The translations under genes and the position numbers were made by a program. DNA of 61,760 nucleotides from Clostridiales bacterium UBA6386 (lineage in GTDB: Bacteria > Bacillota > Clostridia > Oscillospirales > Oscillospiraceae). Under the pieces are notes generated by a model. It made no database searches. It worked only from the letters and a program-made list of their open reading frames with translations, and was not told the origin of the DNA. This document shows positions 25,681-34,496 of the stretch, piece by piece. The number at the start of each line of letters is the position of its first letter. Position 1 is the first letter of the stretch. The stretch is taken from assembly GCA_002437585.1 (NCBI GenBank), contig DJQM01000066.1:1-61760 (forward strand), in the 5' to 3' direction.

Positions 25681-26457
25681 ATGAATAGAAAATATCGCAA
25701 GACTGTCATCGCCGGCAACTGGAAGATGAACAAGACCCCCTCTGAGACCAAGGAATTCATGACCCAGCTGAAGGCCATTATGCCCAAGGGTCGCTGGTGT
25801 GATGTGGCTCTGTGTGTTCCTGCCGTGTGCATCCCCGCCGCCGTCCGCGCCATGCGGGAGACCCGGGTGGGCATCGGTGCCGAAAACTGCAACGCCAACC
25901 CCTCCGGCGCCTACACCGGTGAGATCGCTACCAACATGCTGGTGGATGCCGGCTGCAAGTACGTCATCATCGGCCACTCCGAGCGCCGTGCCATGGGCGA
26001 GACCGATGCCGATGTGAACGCCAAGGTTCTGGCCGCGCTGGAAGCAGGCCTGATCCCCATCATGTGCTGCGGCGAGAGCCTGGAGCAGCGTCAGTCCGGC
26101 ATCACCGCCGAGCACATCACCATGCAGATCAAGCTGGGTCTGGCGGGCGTGCCTGAGGACAAGATCCGCAAGGTCATCATCGCCTACGAGCCCATCTGGG
26201 CCATCGGCACCGGCCTGACCGCAACCCCCGACCAGGCGGAGGAGGTCTGCGAGATGATCCGCAGCGTGGTTCGCAAGCTGTATTCCTCCAAGAATGCCCG
26301 GGCGATTTCCATCCTGTACGGCGGCTCCATGAACGACAAGAACGCCTTCGAGCTGCTGGCTCAGCCCGACATCGACGGCGGCCTGATCGGCGGTGCTTCC
26401 CTGGTGCCCGAGAAGTTCGTCAAGATCATCGAGGCTGCCAACCAGCCCACCGCGTAA
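25681..26457 (+). CDS. tpiA: Triose-phosphate isomerase
   Basis: This 258-residue TIM-barrel enzyme interconverts dihydroxyacetone phosphate and glyceraldehyde 3-phosphate. Signatures are AGNWKMNKTP (catalytic Lys), YVIIGHSERR (catalytic His), AYEPIWAIGTG (catalytic Glu in the conserved motif) and the phosphate-binding ILYGGSMNDKN and GGLIGGASL. Length is standard. The ATG follows AAGGAGAAATAGGAA. The glycolytic partner pgk lies upstream across element B. Confidence 0.97.
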   Translation: MNRKYRKTVIAGNWKMNKTPSETKEFMTQLKAIMPKGRWCDVALCVPAVCIPAAVRAMRETRVGIGAENCNANPSGAYTGEIATNMLVDAGCKYVIIGHSERRAMGETDADVNAKVLAALEAGLIPIMCCGESLEQRQSGITAEHITMQIKLGLAGVPEDKIRKVIIAYEPIWAIGTGLTATPDQAEEVCEMIRSVVRKLYSSKNARAISILYGGSMNDKNAFELLAQPDIDGGLIGGASLVPEKFVKIIEAANQPTA

Positions 26458-26522
26458 TCACACAAGTGTTCCTTCGGGCAGTCACCTTCTGTGGCTGCCC
26501 GTTGACTTTTCGGGAGAAAGCT

Positions 26523-27557
26523 ATGAAAACCCTGTATTTAGACGCAAAGGCTCAGGAAACCCCGGAAATTGCCGCCGCGATCCTCCGAAAGGGCGGCCTG
26601 GTGGCCATCCCTACGGAGACGGTTTACGGCCTGGGAGCCAACGGCCTGGATGAAAACGCCGTGCTGAAAATTTTCCAGGCCAAGGGTCGCCCTCAGGACA
26701 ATCCTCTGATCCTCCATGTGGCGGAGCCGAGGGAAATGGAGCGGTTCTGCCATGATATTCCGAAGGCCGCCTATACCCTGGCGGAGAAATTCTGGCCGGG
26801 GCCTCTGACCATGGTGCTGCCCGTCCGGGACATCGTGCCCAAACGCACCACGGCGGGGCTGGATACGGTGGCCGTCCGGTGCCCGGACAGCGATGTGACC
26901 CGGAAAATCATCGCCCTTGCGGGGGTACCCATTGCCGCGCCGTCGGCCAACCTTTCCGGCAAGCCCTCCACCACCACCGCCGGGCATGTGCGCCATGACC
27001 ATGACGGGAGAATCGACGCCATTGTGGACGGCGGCCCCTGCCGGGTGGGGGTGGAGTCCACCATTGTAGACCTGACGGAAGACCGCCCCCGGCTCCTGCG
27101 CCCCGGCGGGATCACCCCGGAGCAGCTGCTCGCTGTGCTGGGCGACCTGGTGGTAGATAAGGCCGTCACCGCCCAGATCGACAAGGACGCGGTGGTGAAG
27201 GCACCGGGCATGAAGTACCGGCACTATGCCCCCCAGGAGCCGGTGGTCATCGTGGCCGGTTCCCGGGAAAAGGCGGCGCAGTACATTCACCGGCACTTTG
27301 TCCCCGGCGACCGGGTGCTCTGCTTCGAGGAGGAGCTGCCATTGTATACCGACTGCGCCCCTCTGGCCTACGGCCGGGAGGCTGACCCCAATACCCTGTC
27401 CGCAGGGCTGTTTTCCGCCCTGCGGGTGCTGGACGACCCGGCCATCCATCAGGTTTATGCCCGGTGCCCGGTGGGCGGCGGCGTAAGCTACGCCGTGCAG
27501 AACCGGCTGAAAAAGGCCGCGGCCTTTCACATTGTGGACGCGGAGGAAGAGCCATGA
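26523..27557 (+). CDS. L-threonylcarbamoyladenylate synthase (Sua5/YwlC type)
   Basis: This 344-residue enzyme makes threonylcarbamoyl-AMP from threonine, bicarbonate and ATP, the first step of t6A tRNA modification at position 37. The N-terminal YrdC domain (about 1-200) shows GGLVAIPTETVYGLGANGLD, KGRPQDNPLILHV, WPGPLTMVL, VAVRCPDS and PSANLSGKPSTT. The C-terminal Sua5 domain follows from about residue 225 (APGMKYRHYAP). ATG 26523 is preceded by GGGAGA; an upstream in-frame ATG lacks a binding site. The stop overlaps the coaE start as ATGA. Confidence 0.92.
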   Translation: MKTLYLDAKAQETPEIAAAILRKGGLVAIPTETVYGLGANGLDENAVLKIFQAKGRPQDNPLILHVAEPREMERFCHDIPKAAYTLAEKFWPGPLTMVLPVRDIVPKRTTAGLDTVAVRCPDSDVTRKIIALAGVPIAAPSANLSGKPSTTTAGHVRHDHDGRIDAIVDGGPCRVGVESTIVDLTEDRPRLLRPGGITPEQLLAVLGDLVVDKAVTAQIDKDAVVKAPGMKYRHYAPQEPVVIVAGSREKAAQYIHRHFVPGDRVLCFEEELPLYTDCAPLAYGREADPNTLSAGLFSALRVLDDPAIHQVYARCPVGGGVSYAVQNRLKKAAAFHIVDAEEEP

Positions 27558-28129
27558 TCTTAGGCATTACCGGCGGCACCGGCTGCGGAAAAACCACCCT
27601 CCTTCGCTGCGTGGCGGAAAAGGGCGGGCTGGTTTTGGACTGCGACGAAATTTATCACGAGCTTCTGGAGACTGACCCTATGCTTTTGGCGGCCATCGAG
27701 GCTCGTTTTCCCGGCACGGTGGAGAAGGATCGGCTCCAGCGCAAACGGCTGGGGGAGCTGGTGTTCTCCAACCCGGCGGCTCTGGTGGATCTGAACCGGA
27801 TCACCCACAGCGCGGTGAAAAATGAGGTGCTGCGCCGACTGAAAACCAAGCCGGCTCTGGCCGCCATTGATGCCATCGGTCTGTTTGAAAGCGGCCTGGC
27901 GGAGCTGTGCGACGTTACCGTGGCGGTGATCGCCCCGGAGGAAATGCGGCTTGCCCGGCTTATGAAGCGGGACAACATCTCCCGGGAGTATGCCGAGTCC
28001 CGGATCGCCGCCCAGAAAAGCACCGGCTGGTTCCGGGACAAATGTGACTATGTGCTGGAAAATTACGGAACCCAGGAAGATTTCCGGAGAATATGCCACG
28101 AATTTCTGCAAAAACTAGGGTTTATCTGA
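27554..28129 (+). CDS. coaE: Dephospho-CoA kinase
   Basis: This 191-residue P-loop kinase carries out the last step of coenzyme A synthesis. It has the Walker A motif GITGGTGCGKTT, DCDEIYHELL, a lid with ITHSAVKNEVLRR, and RLMKRDNISREYAESRIAAQ. Length is near the family norm. The start overlaps the previous stop codon. The last codons (Gly-Phe-Ile-stop) lie inside the left end of palindromic element C, so insertion of that element seems to have supplied the present C-terminus. Confidence 0.9.
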   Translation: MILGITGGTGCGKTTLLRCVAEKGGLVLDCDEIYHELLETDPMLLAAIEARFPGTVEKDRLQRKRLGELVFSNPAALVDLNRITHSAVKNEVLRRLKTKPALAAIDAIGLFESGLAELCDVTVAVIAPEEMRLARLMKRDNISREYAESRIAAQKSTGWFRDKCDYVLENYGTQEDFRRICHEFLQKLGFI

Positions 28130-28279
28130 AAACTGGAAATATGATCAACAGCGAGGGATTTTTCGCCTGATGAAGTCATTTTTCCGCAGGAATACTTTGT
28201 GTATTGCAAGGAAAAATGCTGCACAGCAGGCGGAAAAGACCCGCTGCTTGGGCGTGTTGACAGTTTTCAGATAGACCCT
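28117..28279 (+). repeat. Long imperfect palindrome, element C, with TA flanks
   Basis: The terminal inverted repeats AGGGTTTATCTGAAAACTG and CAGTTTTCAGATAGACCCT are nearly perfect and each abuts a TA dinucleotide (28116-28117; 28279-28280), as expected for a TA target duplication. Inside are AGCGAGGGATTTTTCGCC (28150-28167) opposite CAGGCGGAAAAGACCCGCTG (28227-28246), and a central hairpin ATTTTTCC / GGAAAAAT enclosing AATAC-TTTGT-GTATT (28191-28205). Element A read in reverse has the same order of motifs. No reading frame is present. It fills the coaE to aminopeptidase gap. Confidence 0.75.
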
Positions 28280-28302
28280 AATGATAAAGGAGGAAGACCC
28301 CT

Positions 28303-29688
28303 ATGAATACAGATGAACTGCGCGATGCCCTGATGCTGTCCCCCAAAAATGGCTACACCCGCTTAAGCCAGGAAGACCGGCGGGAAATGGAGGCCTATTG
28401 CCTGCGCTACCGGACATTCCTGGATGCGTGCAAGACCGAGCGGGAGGCCACGGCCTGGGTGGTTCGGCAGGCCCAGATGCTGGGCTACCGGCCCTTCGAG
28501 CCGGGTATGAATGTCAAGCCCGGGGACAAGATCTACTATAATAATCGGGACAAGTCCGTGGCCCTGGCGGTCATCGGCACCGAGCCGCTGAGCCAGGGGA
28601 TTCACATCTGCGCCGCCCATGTGGATTCCCCCCGGCTGGACGTGAAGCCCAACCCCCTGTACGAGGATTCCGAGATCGCTTATCTGAAAACGCATTATTA
28701 CGGCGGCATCAAGAAGTACCAGTGGCCCACCATTCCCCTGGCCATTCACGGCGTGGTGTACCGGAAGGACGGGACGGTGGTCACTGTGACCATTGGCGAA
28801 GACGCGGACGACCCGGTGCTGATGGTCTCCGACCTGCTGATCCACCTGGCGGCGGATCAGATGCAGAAGACCATGGCCAAGGGCATTACCGGCGAGCAGC
28901 TGAATGTGCTTCTGGGCACCGAGCCAATCGAGGGCGAGGGCAGCGATCTTGTAAAGCTGAACATCCTGCGCTGGCTCAACGAAAAGTACGGCCTGATTGA
29001 AGAGGACTTCCTGTCCGCCGAGCTGACGGTGGTACCCGCCGGCCGGTGCCGGGAGGTGGGCCTGGACAGAAGCCTGCTGGGTGCCTACGGCCATGACGAC
29101 CGGGTCTGCGCCTACGCCGAGCTGGACGCAATTTTTAATATTGAAAACCCCACGAAAACCGCGGTGTGCATTCTGGCGGACAAGGAGGAAATCGGCTCCG
29201 TGGGCGTTTCCGGTATGCAGAGCCACTACTTTGAGCACTTTATCGGCGGCCTGTGCGATGCCCAGAAAGTCAAGCTGGAGGACTGCTTTGCCCATTCCTT
29301 CTGTCTGTCCGCCGACGTGACCAACGCCTTCGACCCTAATTTTGCCGACACCTGCGACAAGCGGAACAACGCTCAGCTGAATTACGGCGCGGCCATCTGC
29401 AAGTACACCGGTGCCCGGGGCAAGAGCGGCGCCTCCGACGCTTCCGCCGAGGCCATGGGCTTTGTGCGCACGACTTTGGACAAGGCCGGGGTCATCTGGC
29501 AGATCGCCACCCTGGGCAAGGTGGATCAGGGCGGCGGCGGCACCGTGGCGGCCTACATGGCCAACCGGAACATCGTCACCGTGGATGCGGGAGTGCCGGT
29601 ACTGTGTATGCACGCCCCCATGGAAATGGTGTCCAAGCTGGACTGCTACGAAACCATGCTGGCCTGTAAGGCCATCTATCTGGCATAA
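28303..29688 (+). CDS. M18 family aminopeptidase
   Basis: This 461-residue zinc aminopeptidase is related to aspartyl aminopeptidase. The metal-binding and catalytic motifs are visible: HICAAHVDSPRLD, GAYGHDDRVCAY, ADKEEIGSVG, LSADVTNAFDP, and the C-terminal DAGVPVLCMHAPMEM. It trims N-terminal residues from peptides in the cytoplasm, probably for amino-acid recycling. AAAGGAGG precedes the ATG, right after the end of element C. A perfect terminator follows. Confidence 0.92.
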   Translation: MNTDELRDALMLSPKNGYTRLSQEDRREMEAYCLRYRTFLDACKTEREATAWVVRQAQMLGYRPFEPGMNVKPGDKIYYNNRDKSVALAVIGTEPLSQGIHICAAHVDSPRLDVKPNPLYEDSEIAYLKTHYYGGIKKYQWPTIPLAIHGVVYRKDGTVVTVTIGEDADDPVLMVSDLLIHLAADQMQKTMAKGITGEQLNVLLGTEPIEGEGSDLVKLNILRWLNEKYGLIEEDFLSAELTVVPAGRCREVGLDRSLLGAYGHDDRVCAYAELDAIFNIENPTKTAVCILADKEEIGSVGVSGMQSHYFEHFIGGLCDAQKVKLEDCFAHSFCLSADVTNAFDPNFADTCDKRNNAQLNYGAAICKYTGARGKSGASDASAEAMGFVRTTLDKAGVIWQIATLGKVDQGGGGTVAAYMANRNIVTVDAGVPVLCMHAPMEMVSKLDCYETMLACKAIYLA

Positions 29689-29694
29689 GGCAAG

Positions 29695-29732
29695 ACGCTG
29701 GCATTGCGAAACCGCAATGCCAGCGTTTCTTT
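29695..29732 (+). terminator. Terminator between convergent genes
   Basis: A 13-bp perfect stem (ACGCTGGCATTGC and its complement) with a six-base loop is followed by TTCTTT. Confidence 0.85.
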
Positions 29733-29734
29733 AT

Positions 29735-30769
29735 TCAGCCCTCCAGAGTCTTGTCCACAACCGCCAGGCTGTTGGCAATCAGCCGGTCAGGCCGCAGGTA
29801 CTGCTGATAATAGGCGGCGTTGGCTCGCTTCATGGCGGCGATTTCCGCCGGGTGCGCCGCCAGCCGCCCCACCGCCTCCACGCATTCCTGGGCGGTTCGG
29901 AAGGACAGATAGTTGACCCCCTCCCGGAAATCCCCCGTGACCTGGTAGTGGAAGGCCTCGTGGACAATGGCCTTGGCGGCGGCCACATACTCGCCGGATT
30001 TTCCGCCGATGCTGCCGTGCAGGCCTGTGGAGCCAATGCAGATGTCGCTGGCGTGGACGGCCTTCAGATAGTGCCGCCGTTCGGTCAGCGCCCGGGGGAC
30101 GATGAGATCGGGAGCCAGACGCCGGGACAGGGGGCAGTCGTTGATGCCGCCGATGAAGTTTTCACCGTAGGCCTCCCGAAGGGAACGGATGATTTCAATC
30201 CGGGTATGGCTGATTTCCTCCCGCTCGTCGTTGGCAGGGTCTCCCTCCAGCCAGCCTTCCCGACCCCAGAGCCGGGCGAGGAACAGAATTTTCGGCGGAT
30301 CGCTCACCGGAGCGTTGCCGTCCCCCTCGAAGACCTCCGGCACAAAAAACCGCGCCGGGGTTTTTCCCTGCAAAGGCCGGAGCATGGCCTTCCAGAGGGG
30401 CTCATCCACGGGATTTTTCCGGTGGGTCACATAGTAGTTAAAGCCCAGAGGATAGACCTTATCCGCGTTTTCGCCGAAAATTTCCCCGTTTTTCTCCGGA
30501 GAGAAGCTGCGTTTGAAGTAGAAATCACACGCGGCCATGGCCTTTGTCATATCCGGAGGATCCTGGTAGCCGTCCCACACGTCGTAGAAGAGCTTCTTTC
30601 CCCGGTACTCGGCAAACAGGCAGGGAAGACCGTGCCAAGGCGAACGCTTGTCGTCTGCCCGGTTCACAAGCTCGATGTCCCAGCCCTGCTCCCGGAGCAT
30701 GAGAAAGCCGGTGATGAGCTGGGCGCAATGGTGGATGTGGGTGGGGATGATGACCTTAATGTTCTCCAT
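29735..30769 (-). CDS. Glycosyltransferase-like hypothetical protein
   Basis: This 344-residue soluble protein opens with IKVIIPTHIHHCAQLITGFLML. It later has KILFLARLWGREGW, a Rossmann-like start of a second lobe, and ASDICIGSTGLHGSIGGKSGEYVAAAKAIVHEAFHYQV, which resembles the donor-site region of GT-B glycosyltransferases. The family is not certain. The start at 30769 has GAGG upstream and overlaps the last 14 bases of the DUF5662 gene, so the two are translationally coupled. Confidence 0.5.
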   Translation of the reverse strand: MENIKVIIPTHIHHCAQLITGFLMLREQGWDIELVNRADDKRSPWHGLPCLFAEYRGKKLFYDVWDGYQDPPDMTKAMAACDFYFKRSFSPEKNGEIFGENADKVYPLGFNYYVTHRKNPVDEPLWKAMLRPLQGKTPARFFVPEVFEGDGNAPVSDPPKILFLARLWGREGWLEGDPANDEREEISHTRIEIIRSLREAYGENFIGGINDCPLSRRLAPDLIVPRALTERRHYLKAVHASDICIGSTGLHGSIGGKSGEYVAAAKAIVHEAFHYQVTGDFREGVNYLSFRTAQECVEAVGRLAAHPAEIAAMKRANAAYYQQYLRPDRLIANSLAVVDKTLEG

Positions 30770-31325
30770 GTTCGCCTCCCGGCTCCCAGGGAAAGGGCTT
30801 CCCGGCGAGCACACTTTCTTTCAGATATCGGAATGTGGCTTCCTCGCCCTGGCTTGCCAGCATGGTCAGGATGTATTCCAGCTGCCGGGCGGTTTCCGGG
30901 TGCATCAGCACCCGCTCCCGGCTTTTGCTGAAATAATTCAGGGCGGCATCGTCCCGGTAGGCCTTGCCCTGGTAGGTCATGCAGGCCGCCCGCCGATCCA
31001 TGACCATCTCCACCAGGTATTTCCGGGGCATGGGAATCGGCTCATACCGGCGGGTCTGGGGGTTCATGTCCGTCCAGTATTCGTAGTGGTGCCGGTTGCG
31101 GCCCTTGTGGTGCATCCAGGCCTCGCTGTAGCCCTTGTCCTCCCGCTCGGCGGCGTTGGGGCTTCGGTTGCCCTGGTAGTACTTCGCTCCGATCCAGAAT
31201 TCCGTGGGGGAATATTTGGACAGGTCGTGGGTGATGCCCTGGCGGTAAAGGCCCACCCGGAAGCAGCCCAGCCGGACCAGCCGGCGGTGATGGGTGATGG
31301 TTTTGAAATGCTGCCAGGGCTTCAT
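30756..31325 (-). CDS. DUF5662 family protein
   Basis: This 189-residue protein is rich in His, Tyr and Arg, with HHRRLVRLGCFRVGLYRQGITHDLSKYSPTEF near the N-terminus and HHKGRNRHHYEYW in the middle, the pattern of DUF5662. The clustered His and Asp residues suggest a metal-binding helical fold. Function unknown. ATG 31325 follows GGGAGG. It is coupled to the glycosyltransferase-like gene downstream. Confidence 0.7.
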   Translation of the reverse strand: MKPWQHFKTITHHRRLVRLGCFRVGLYRQGITHDLSKYSPTEFWIGAKYYQGNRSPNAAEREDKGYSEAWMHHKGRNRHHYEYWTDMNPQTRRYEPIPMPRKYLVEMVMDRRAACMTYQGKAYRDDAALNYFSKSRERVLMHPETARQLEYILTMLASQGEEATFRYLKESVLAGKPFPWEPGGEHGEH

Positions 31326-31511
31326 GGTATCCCTCCCGGATTCCGTTTTCCTCATTATACGCCCTTCGGGTCAAGAAAGCAACCCTTATCCGTCTTTGGA
31401 GCGGAAAGGGACAGCATATCTTTGGAGGATATGTTCCGGAATACCGCCGGAATACTGCTGAAATGCACAAAGAATTTGAGGTTCTATCCGAATATTTGGC
31501 GGGAATGTGCC

Positions 31512-31540
31512 TTGCCGACGCTCCCGATTGGTGCTATGAT
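31512..31540 (+). promoter_or_regulatory. Sigma-A promoter of the antiporter gene
   Basis: TTGCCG (31512-31517), 17 bp, TATGAT (31535-31540), about 50 bp before the GTG start. The rest of the 31326-31589 gap contains a small inverted repeat around 31418-31432 and no convincing gene. Confidence 0.7.
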
Positions 31541-31589
31541 GACGAGGTCGAAAAAGTCGAAATTCCGTATCTGAAGTGAGGTAGTCAAC

Positions 31590-32858
31590 GTGGAAGTTTA
31601 TCTGATTTCTTTGGCCGTCGCGCTGGTGGGCGGCCTGATGATGTCCCGGCTGACCAAGCTGGTGAATCTGCCCGCGGTCACGGCCTATCTGGTGGCGGGG
31701 CTGCTGCTTGGCCCGTTCTGCATCGGCGCGCTGAAGGTGCCCGGCCTGGGCTTCAACAACGCCGACCAGGTGGAGGCCATGAAGATCGTGACCCAGACCG
31801 CCCTGGGCTTCATTGCCTTTACCATGGGCAATGAGTTCCGCCTGAGCCAGCTGAAGGCCACCGGTGCCAAGGCCATCACCATCGGCATTTTGCAGGCAGT
31901 CATCGCCACGGTTTTTGTGGATGTGACCCTGATTGCGCTGCATCTGCTGTTCCCCGGCCTGATTTCCGTGGCCTGCGCCATTACCCTGGGTGCCATTGCC
32001 GCTGCCACCGCTCCGGCGGCTACCCTGATGGTTATTCGCCAGTACAAGGCCGACGGCCCCCTGACAAGGCTTTTGATGCTGGTGGTGGCCATCGACGACG
32101 CGGTGGGTCTGGTGCTCTTCAGCGTCTCCTTCGGCATTGCTACGGCTTTGTCCTCTGGACATGTAAGCGTCATCGCCGTGGTGGTGGAGCCCATCGTGGA
32201 GGTGATCCTGTCCCTGGGGCTGGGCGCGGCCATGGGTCTGCTTCTGAACTGGGTGGAGCAGTTCTTCCACTCCCGCTCCAAGCGTATGAGCATCTCCGTG
32301 GCCTTCGTGCTGCTGACCGTAGGCCTGAGCATGATCGAGTTTGACGTGGCGGGCATTCACTGCGGCTTCTCGCTGCTTCTGGTGTGCATGATGACCGGCA
32401 CCATTTTCTGCAACGTGTGCTCCACCTCCGAGGAGCTGATGGGTCGTATCGAGGGCTGGACCACCCCGGTCAATGTTCTGTTCTTCGTGATTTCCGGCGC
32501 GGAGCTGGATCTGAACGTGCTGGCGCAGCCGGTGACGCTGCTGGTGGGCGTGCTGTTCATTATCGCCCGGAGCGCGGGCAAGTACTACGGCGCGGCCTTC
32601 AGCTGCAAGCTCACCGGTCAGCCCAAGAGCATTACCGATCACCTGGGCATTACGCTGCTTCCCCAGGCAGGCGTGGCACTGGGCATGGCCATCACCGCGG
32701 CCAGTCTGCCCGACGGTGCCCTGGCCCGGAACGTGGTGCTCTTCAGCGTGCTGGTCTATGAGCTGGTTGGCCCCGCGCTGACCAAGCGTTCCCTGCTGGC
32801 CGTGGGCGAGATCAAGCCCGAGGGTCGTACCAGTGCCCGTCAGGAAAACAAGGCCTGA
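31590..32858 (+). CDS. Cation:proton antiporter (CPA2/Kef type)
   Basis: This 422-residue membrane protein has about 12 hydrophobic segments and the Na_H_Exchanger fold. YLVAGLLLGPFCIGAL follows the first helices. AAATAPAATLMVIRQYKADGPLTRLLMLVVAIDDAVGLVLFS contains the paired Asp residues of the ion-binding helix. No C-terminal TrkA-N domain is present, so it is a short member. It exchanges sodium or potassium for protons. The start is GTG at 31590 with GAGG upstream. Confidence 0.88.
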   Translation: MEVYLISLAVALVGGLMMSRLTKLVNLPAVTAYLVAGLLLGPFCIGALKVPGLGFNNADQVEAMKIVTQTALGFIAFTMGNEFRLSQLKATGAKAITIGILQAVIATVFVDVTLIALHLLFPGLISVACAITLGAIAAATAPAATLMVIRQYKADGPLTRLLMLVVAIDDAVGLVLFSVSFGIATALSSGHVSVIAVVVEPIVEVILSLGLGAAMGLLLNWVEQFFHSRSKRMSISVAFVLLTVGLSMIEFDVAGIHCGFSLLLVCMMTGTIFCNVCSTSEELMGRIEGWTTPVNVLFFVISGAELDLNVLAQPVTLLVGVLFIIARSAGKYYGAAFSCKLTGQPKSITDHLGITLLPQAGVALGMAITAASLPDGALARNVVLFSVLVYELVGPALTKRSLLAVGEIKPEGRTSARQENKA

Positions 32859-32870
32859 AATTTTCCGGAA

Positions 32871-32916
32871 CATGAAAAGGCCGCCTGCGTCGGAAGACGC
32901 AGGCGGCCTTTTCATG
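32871..32916. terminator. Bidirectional terminator, 21-bp perfect stem
   Basis: Arms beginning CATGAAAAGGCCGCC and ending GGCGGCCTTTTCATG enclose the loop GGAA. A-rich and T-rich ends on both sides make it work for both convergent genes. Confidence 0.9.
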
Positions 32917-32919
32917 CAG

Positions 32920-34422
32920 TTATTCCGCGCCGTCCAGCACCGCGGCCTCCGCCTCCGCCTGGATATCCGGGAAGGAGGAGAGCATAGGCTCCTCGGATTT
33001 GCCCTGAATCTTCCGGGCAACGTAGTTCTTCGTAATCCGATAAACAATCGGGGAGAGTACCGTCACGCCGATCAGGTTGGGGATCATCATCATGCCGTTG
33101 AGCGTATCGGCAATGTCCCAGGCCAGGTTTTCGCCCATCACCGCCCCGCCGAAGGTGGCAAGGACGAAGACGATCTGATAAATCTTGGTGGCTTTGGCAC
33201 CGAACAGATACTCACAGGCCTTGGAACCGTAGTGGCTCCAGCCCAGAACGGTGGAATAGGCGAACAGCACAATGGCAACGGCCACGAAGGCACCGCCCAG
33301 CCAGCCGAAATTCATGGTGAACACCGTGCTGACCAGGTTTGCCTTGGTCAGCTCCGCGCCTGCGTATTCGGTAACGGCCACGCCGGTGTCCAGGTCAACA
33401 AGACCCGAGGACAGAACGGTGAAGGCCGTGAGGGTACACACCACCATGGTATCGGCGAAGACCTCGAAAATACCCCACATGCCCTGCCGGACAGGCTCCC
33501 GGACGTTGGAGCTGGAGTGCACCATGACGGAGGAGCCGAGACCGGCCTCGTTGGAGAACACGCCCCGCTTCATGCCCTGCTCAATGGCCAGCTTGATGCC
33601 GTAGCCCACGATACCGCCGCCTGCGGCCTTCAGGGCGAAGGCACCTTTGAAGATGGCGGCAAACACCGCGGGGATCATGGTGAAGTTTTTCACCAGAATG
33701 GTGAGGGTGCCGACCATGTAAATGAGCACCATGAAAGGCACGATCTTCTCGGTGACGGTGGCGATGCGCTTCAGGCCGCCCACGATGACCAGACCGCACA
33801 GAACCAGAATGGCAATGCCCGTGACCCAGGTGGGAACGCCGAAGACGGAGTAGACGTTGCCGGAAATGGAGTTGACCTGGGTCATATTGCCGATGCCGAA
33901 GGAGGCCAGGAAGCAGAACACGGAGAAGGCGGCGGCCAGAACCTTGCCGATGGTTTTGCAGCCCTTCTTCGCCCCCAGGCCGTCCCGGAGATAGTACATG
34001 GCACCGCCGCTCCACTCGCCCAGCTCATTTTTCCGGCGGTAGAAGATGCCCAGCACATTTTCCGAGTAGTTCGTCATCATGCCGAAGAAGGCGATGAGCC
34101 ACATCCAGAACACCGCGCCGGGGCCGCCCACTAAGATGGCACCGGCTACGCCAACGATGTTGCCCGTGCCCACGGTGGCGGCCAGGGCGGTGCACAGGCT
34201 CTGGAACTGAGAAATGGAACGATCGGTCGTATGGGAGGTGACTTCGCTGTCATGGAAAATGGCGCCGATGGTGTGCTTCATCCAGTGACCTAAGTGGCTG
34301 ATCTGGAAAAATTTCGTAATGCAGCTGGTGAGCACGCCTACAAATGCCAGCAGGATCAGAGCCGGCCAGCCCCAGACGATGCCGTTGAGGGTGTTATTCA
34401 CCTGTGTAATCCATTCTACCAT
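32920..34422 (-). CDS. Alanine/glycine:cation symporter family protein
   Basis: This 500-residue secondary transporter has about 11 hydrophobic segments. Family signatures are TVGTGNIVGVAGAILVGGPGAVFWMW, GGAMYYLRDGLG, GMKRGVFSNEAGLGSSVMVHSS and WSHYGSKACEYLFG. It imports small amino acids (alanine, glycine) with sodium. AGAAGG precedes the start. Between its promoter (34497-34525) and start codon lies a 15-bp perfect stem with a T-tail, so expression may be attenuated. Confidence 0.92.
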   Translation of the reverse strand: MVEWITQVNNTLNGIVWGWPALILLAFVGVLTSCITKFFQISHLGHWMKHTIGAIFHDSEVTSHTTDRSISQFQSLCTALAATVGTGNIVGVAGAILVGGPGAVFWMWLIAFFGMMTNYSENVLGIFYRRKNELGEWSGGAMYYLRDGLGAKKGCKTIGKVLAAAFSVFCFLASFGIGNMTQVNSISGNVYSVFGVPTWVTGIAILVLCGLVIVGGLKRIATVTEKIVPFMVLIYMVGTLTILVKNFTMIPAVFAAIFKGAFALKAAGGGIVGYGIKLAIEQGMKRGVFSNEAGLGSSVMVHSSSNVREPVRQGMWGIFEVFADTMVVCTLTAFTVLSSGLVDLDTGVAVTEYAGAELTKANLVSTVFTMNFGWLGGAFVAVAIVLFAYSTVLGWSHYGSKACEYLFGAKATKIYQIVFVLATFGGAVMGENLAWDIADTLNGMMMIPNLIGVTVLSPIVYRITKNYVARKIQGKSEEPMLSSFPDIQAEAEAAVLDGAE

Positions 34423-34445
34423 AAAAATACCTTCTTTCTACGCAA

Positions 34446-34479
34446 AAAGACGTCGTATACCGAGGTATACGACGTCTTT
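34446..34479 (-). terminator. Leader terminator/attenuator before the symporter gene
   Basis: A perfect 15-bp stem (AAAGACGTCGTATAC and its complement) with a four-base loop ends on the minus strand in TTTTT. It is 18-51 bases downstream of the symporter promoter's -10 and about 24 bases before the start codon. It would also stop transcripts from the MATE gene. It could alternatively be a palindromic operator. Confidence 0.6.
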
Positions 34480-34496
34480 GCCGTTTGGATGGGGAA

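Noticed and set aside
28117..28302. A metabolite riboswitch upstream of the aminopeptidase gene.
   Set aside because: The region is symmetric about its centre, has TA-flanked inverted ends and matches element A, which precedes a different kind of gene. No known riboswitch core was recognised.
31462..31578. A 38-residue frame (MHKEFEVLSEYLAG...) upstream of the antiporter gene.
   Set aside because: It has no ribosome binding site and overlaps the antiporter promoter (31512-31540).
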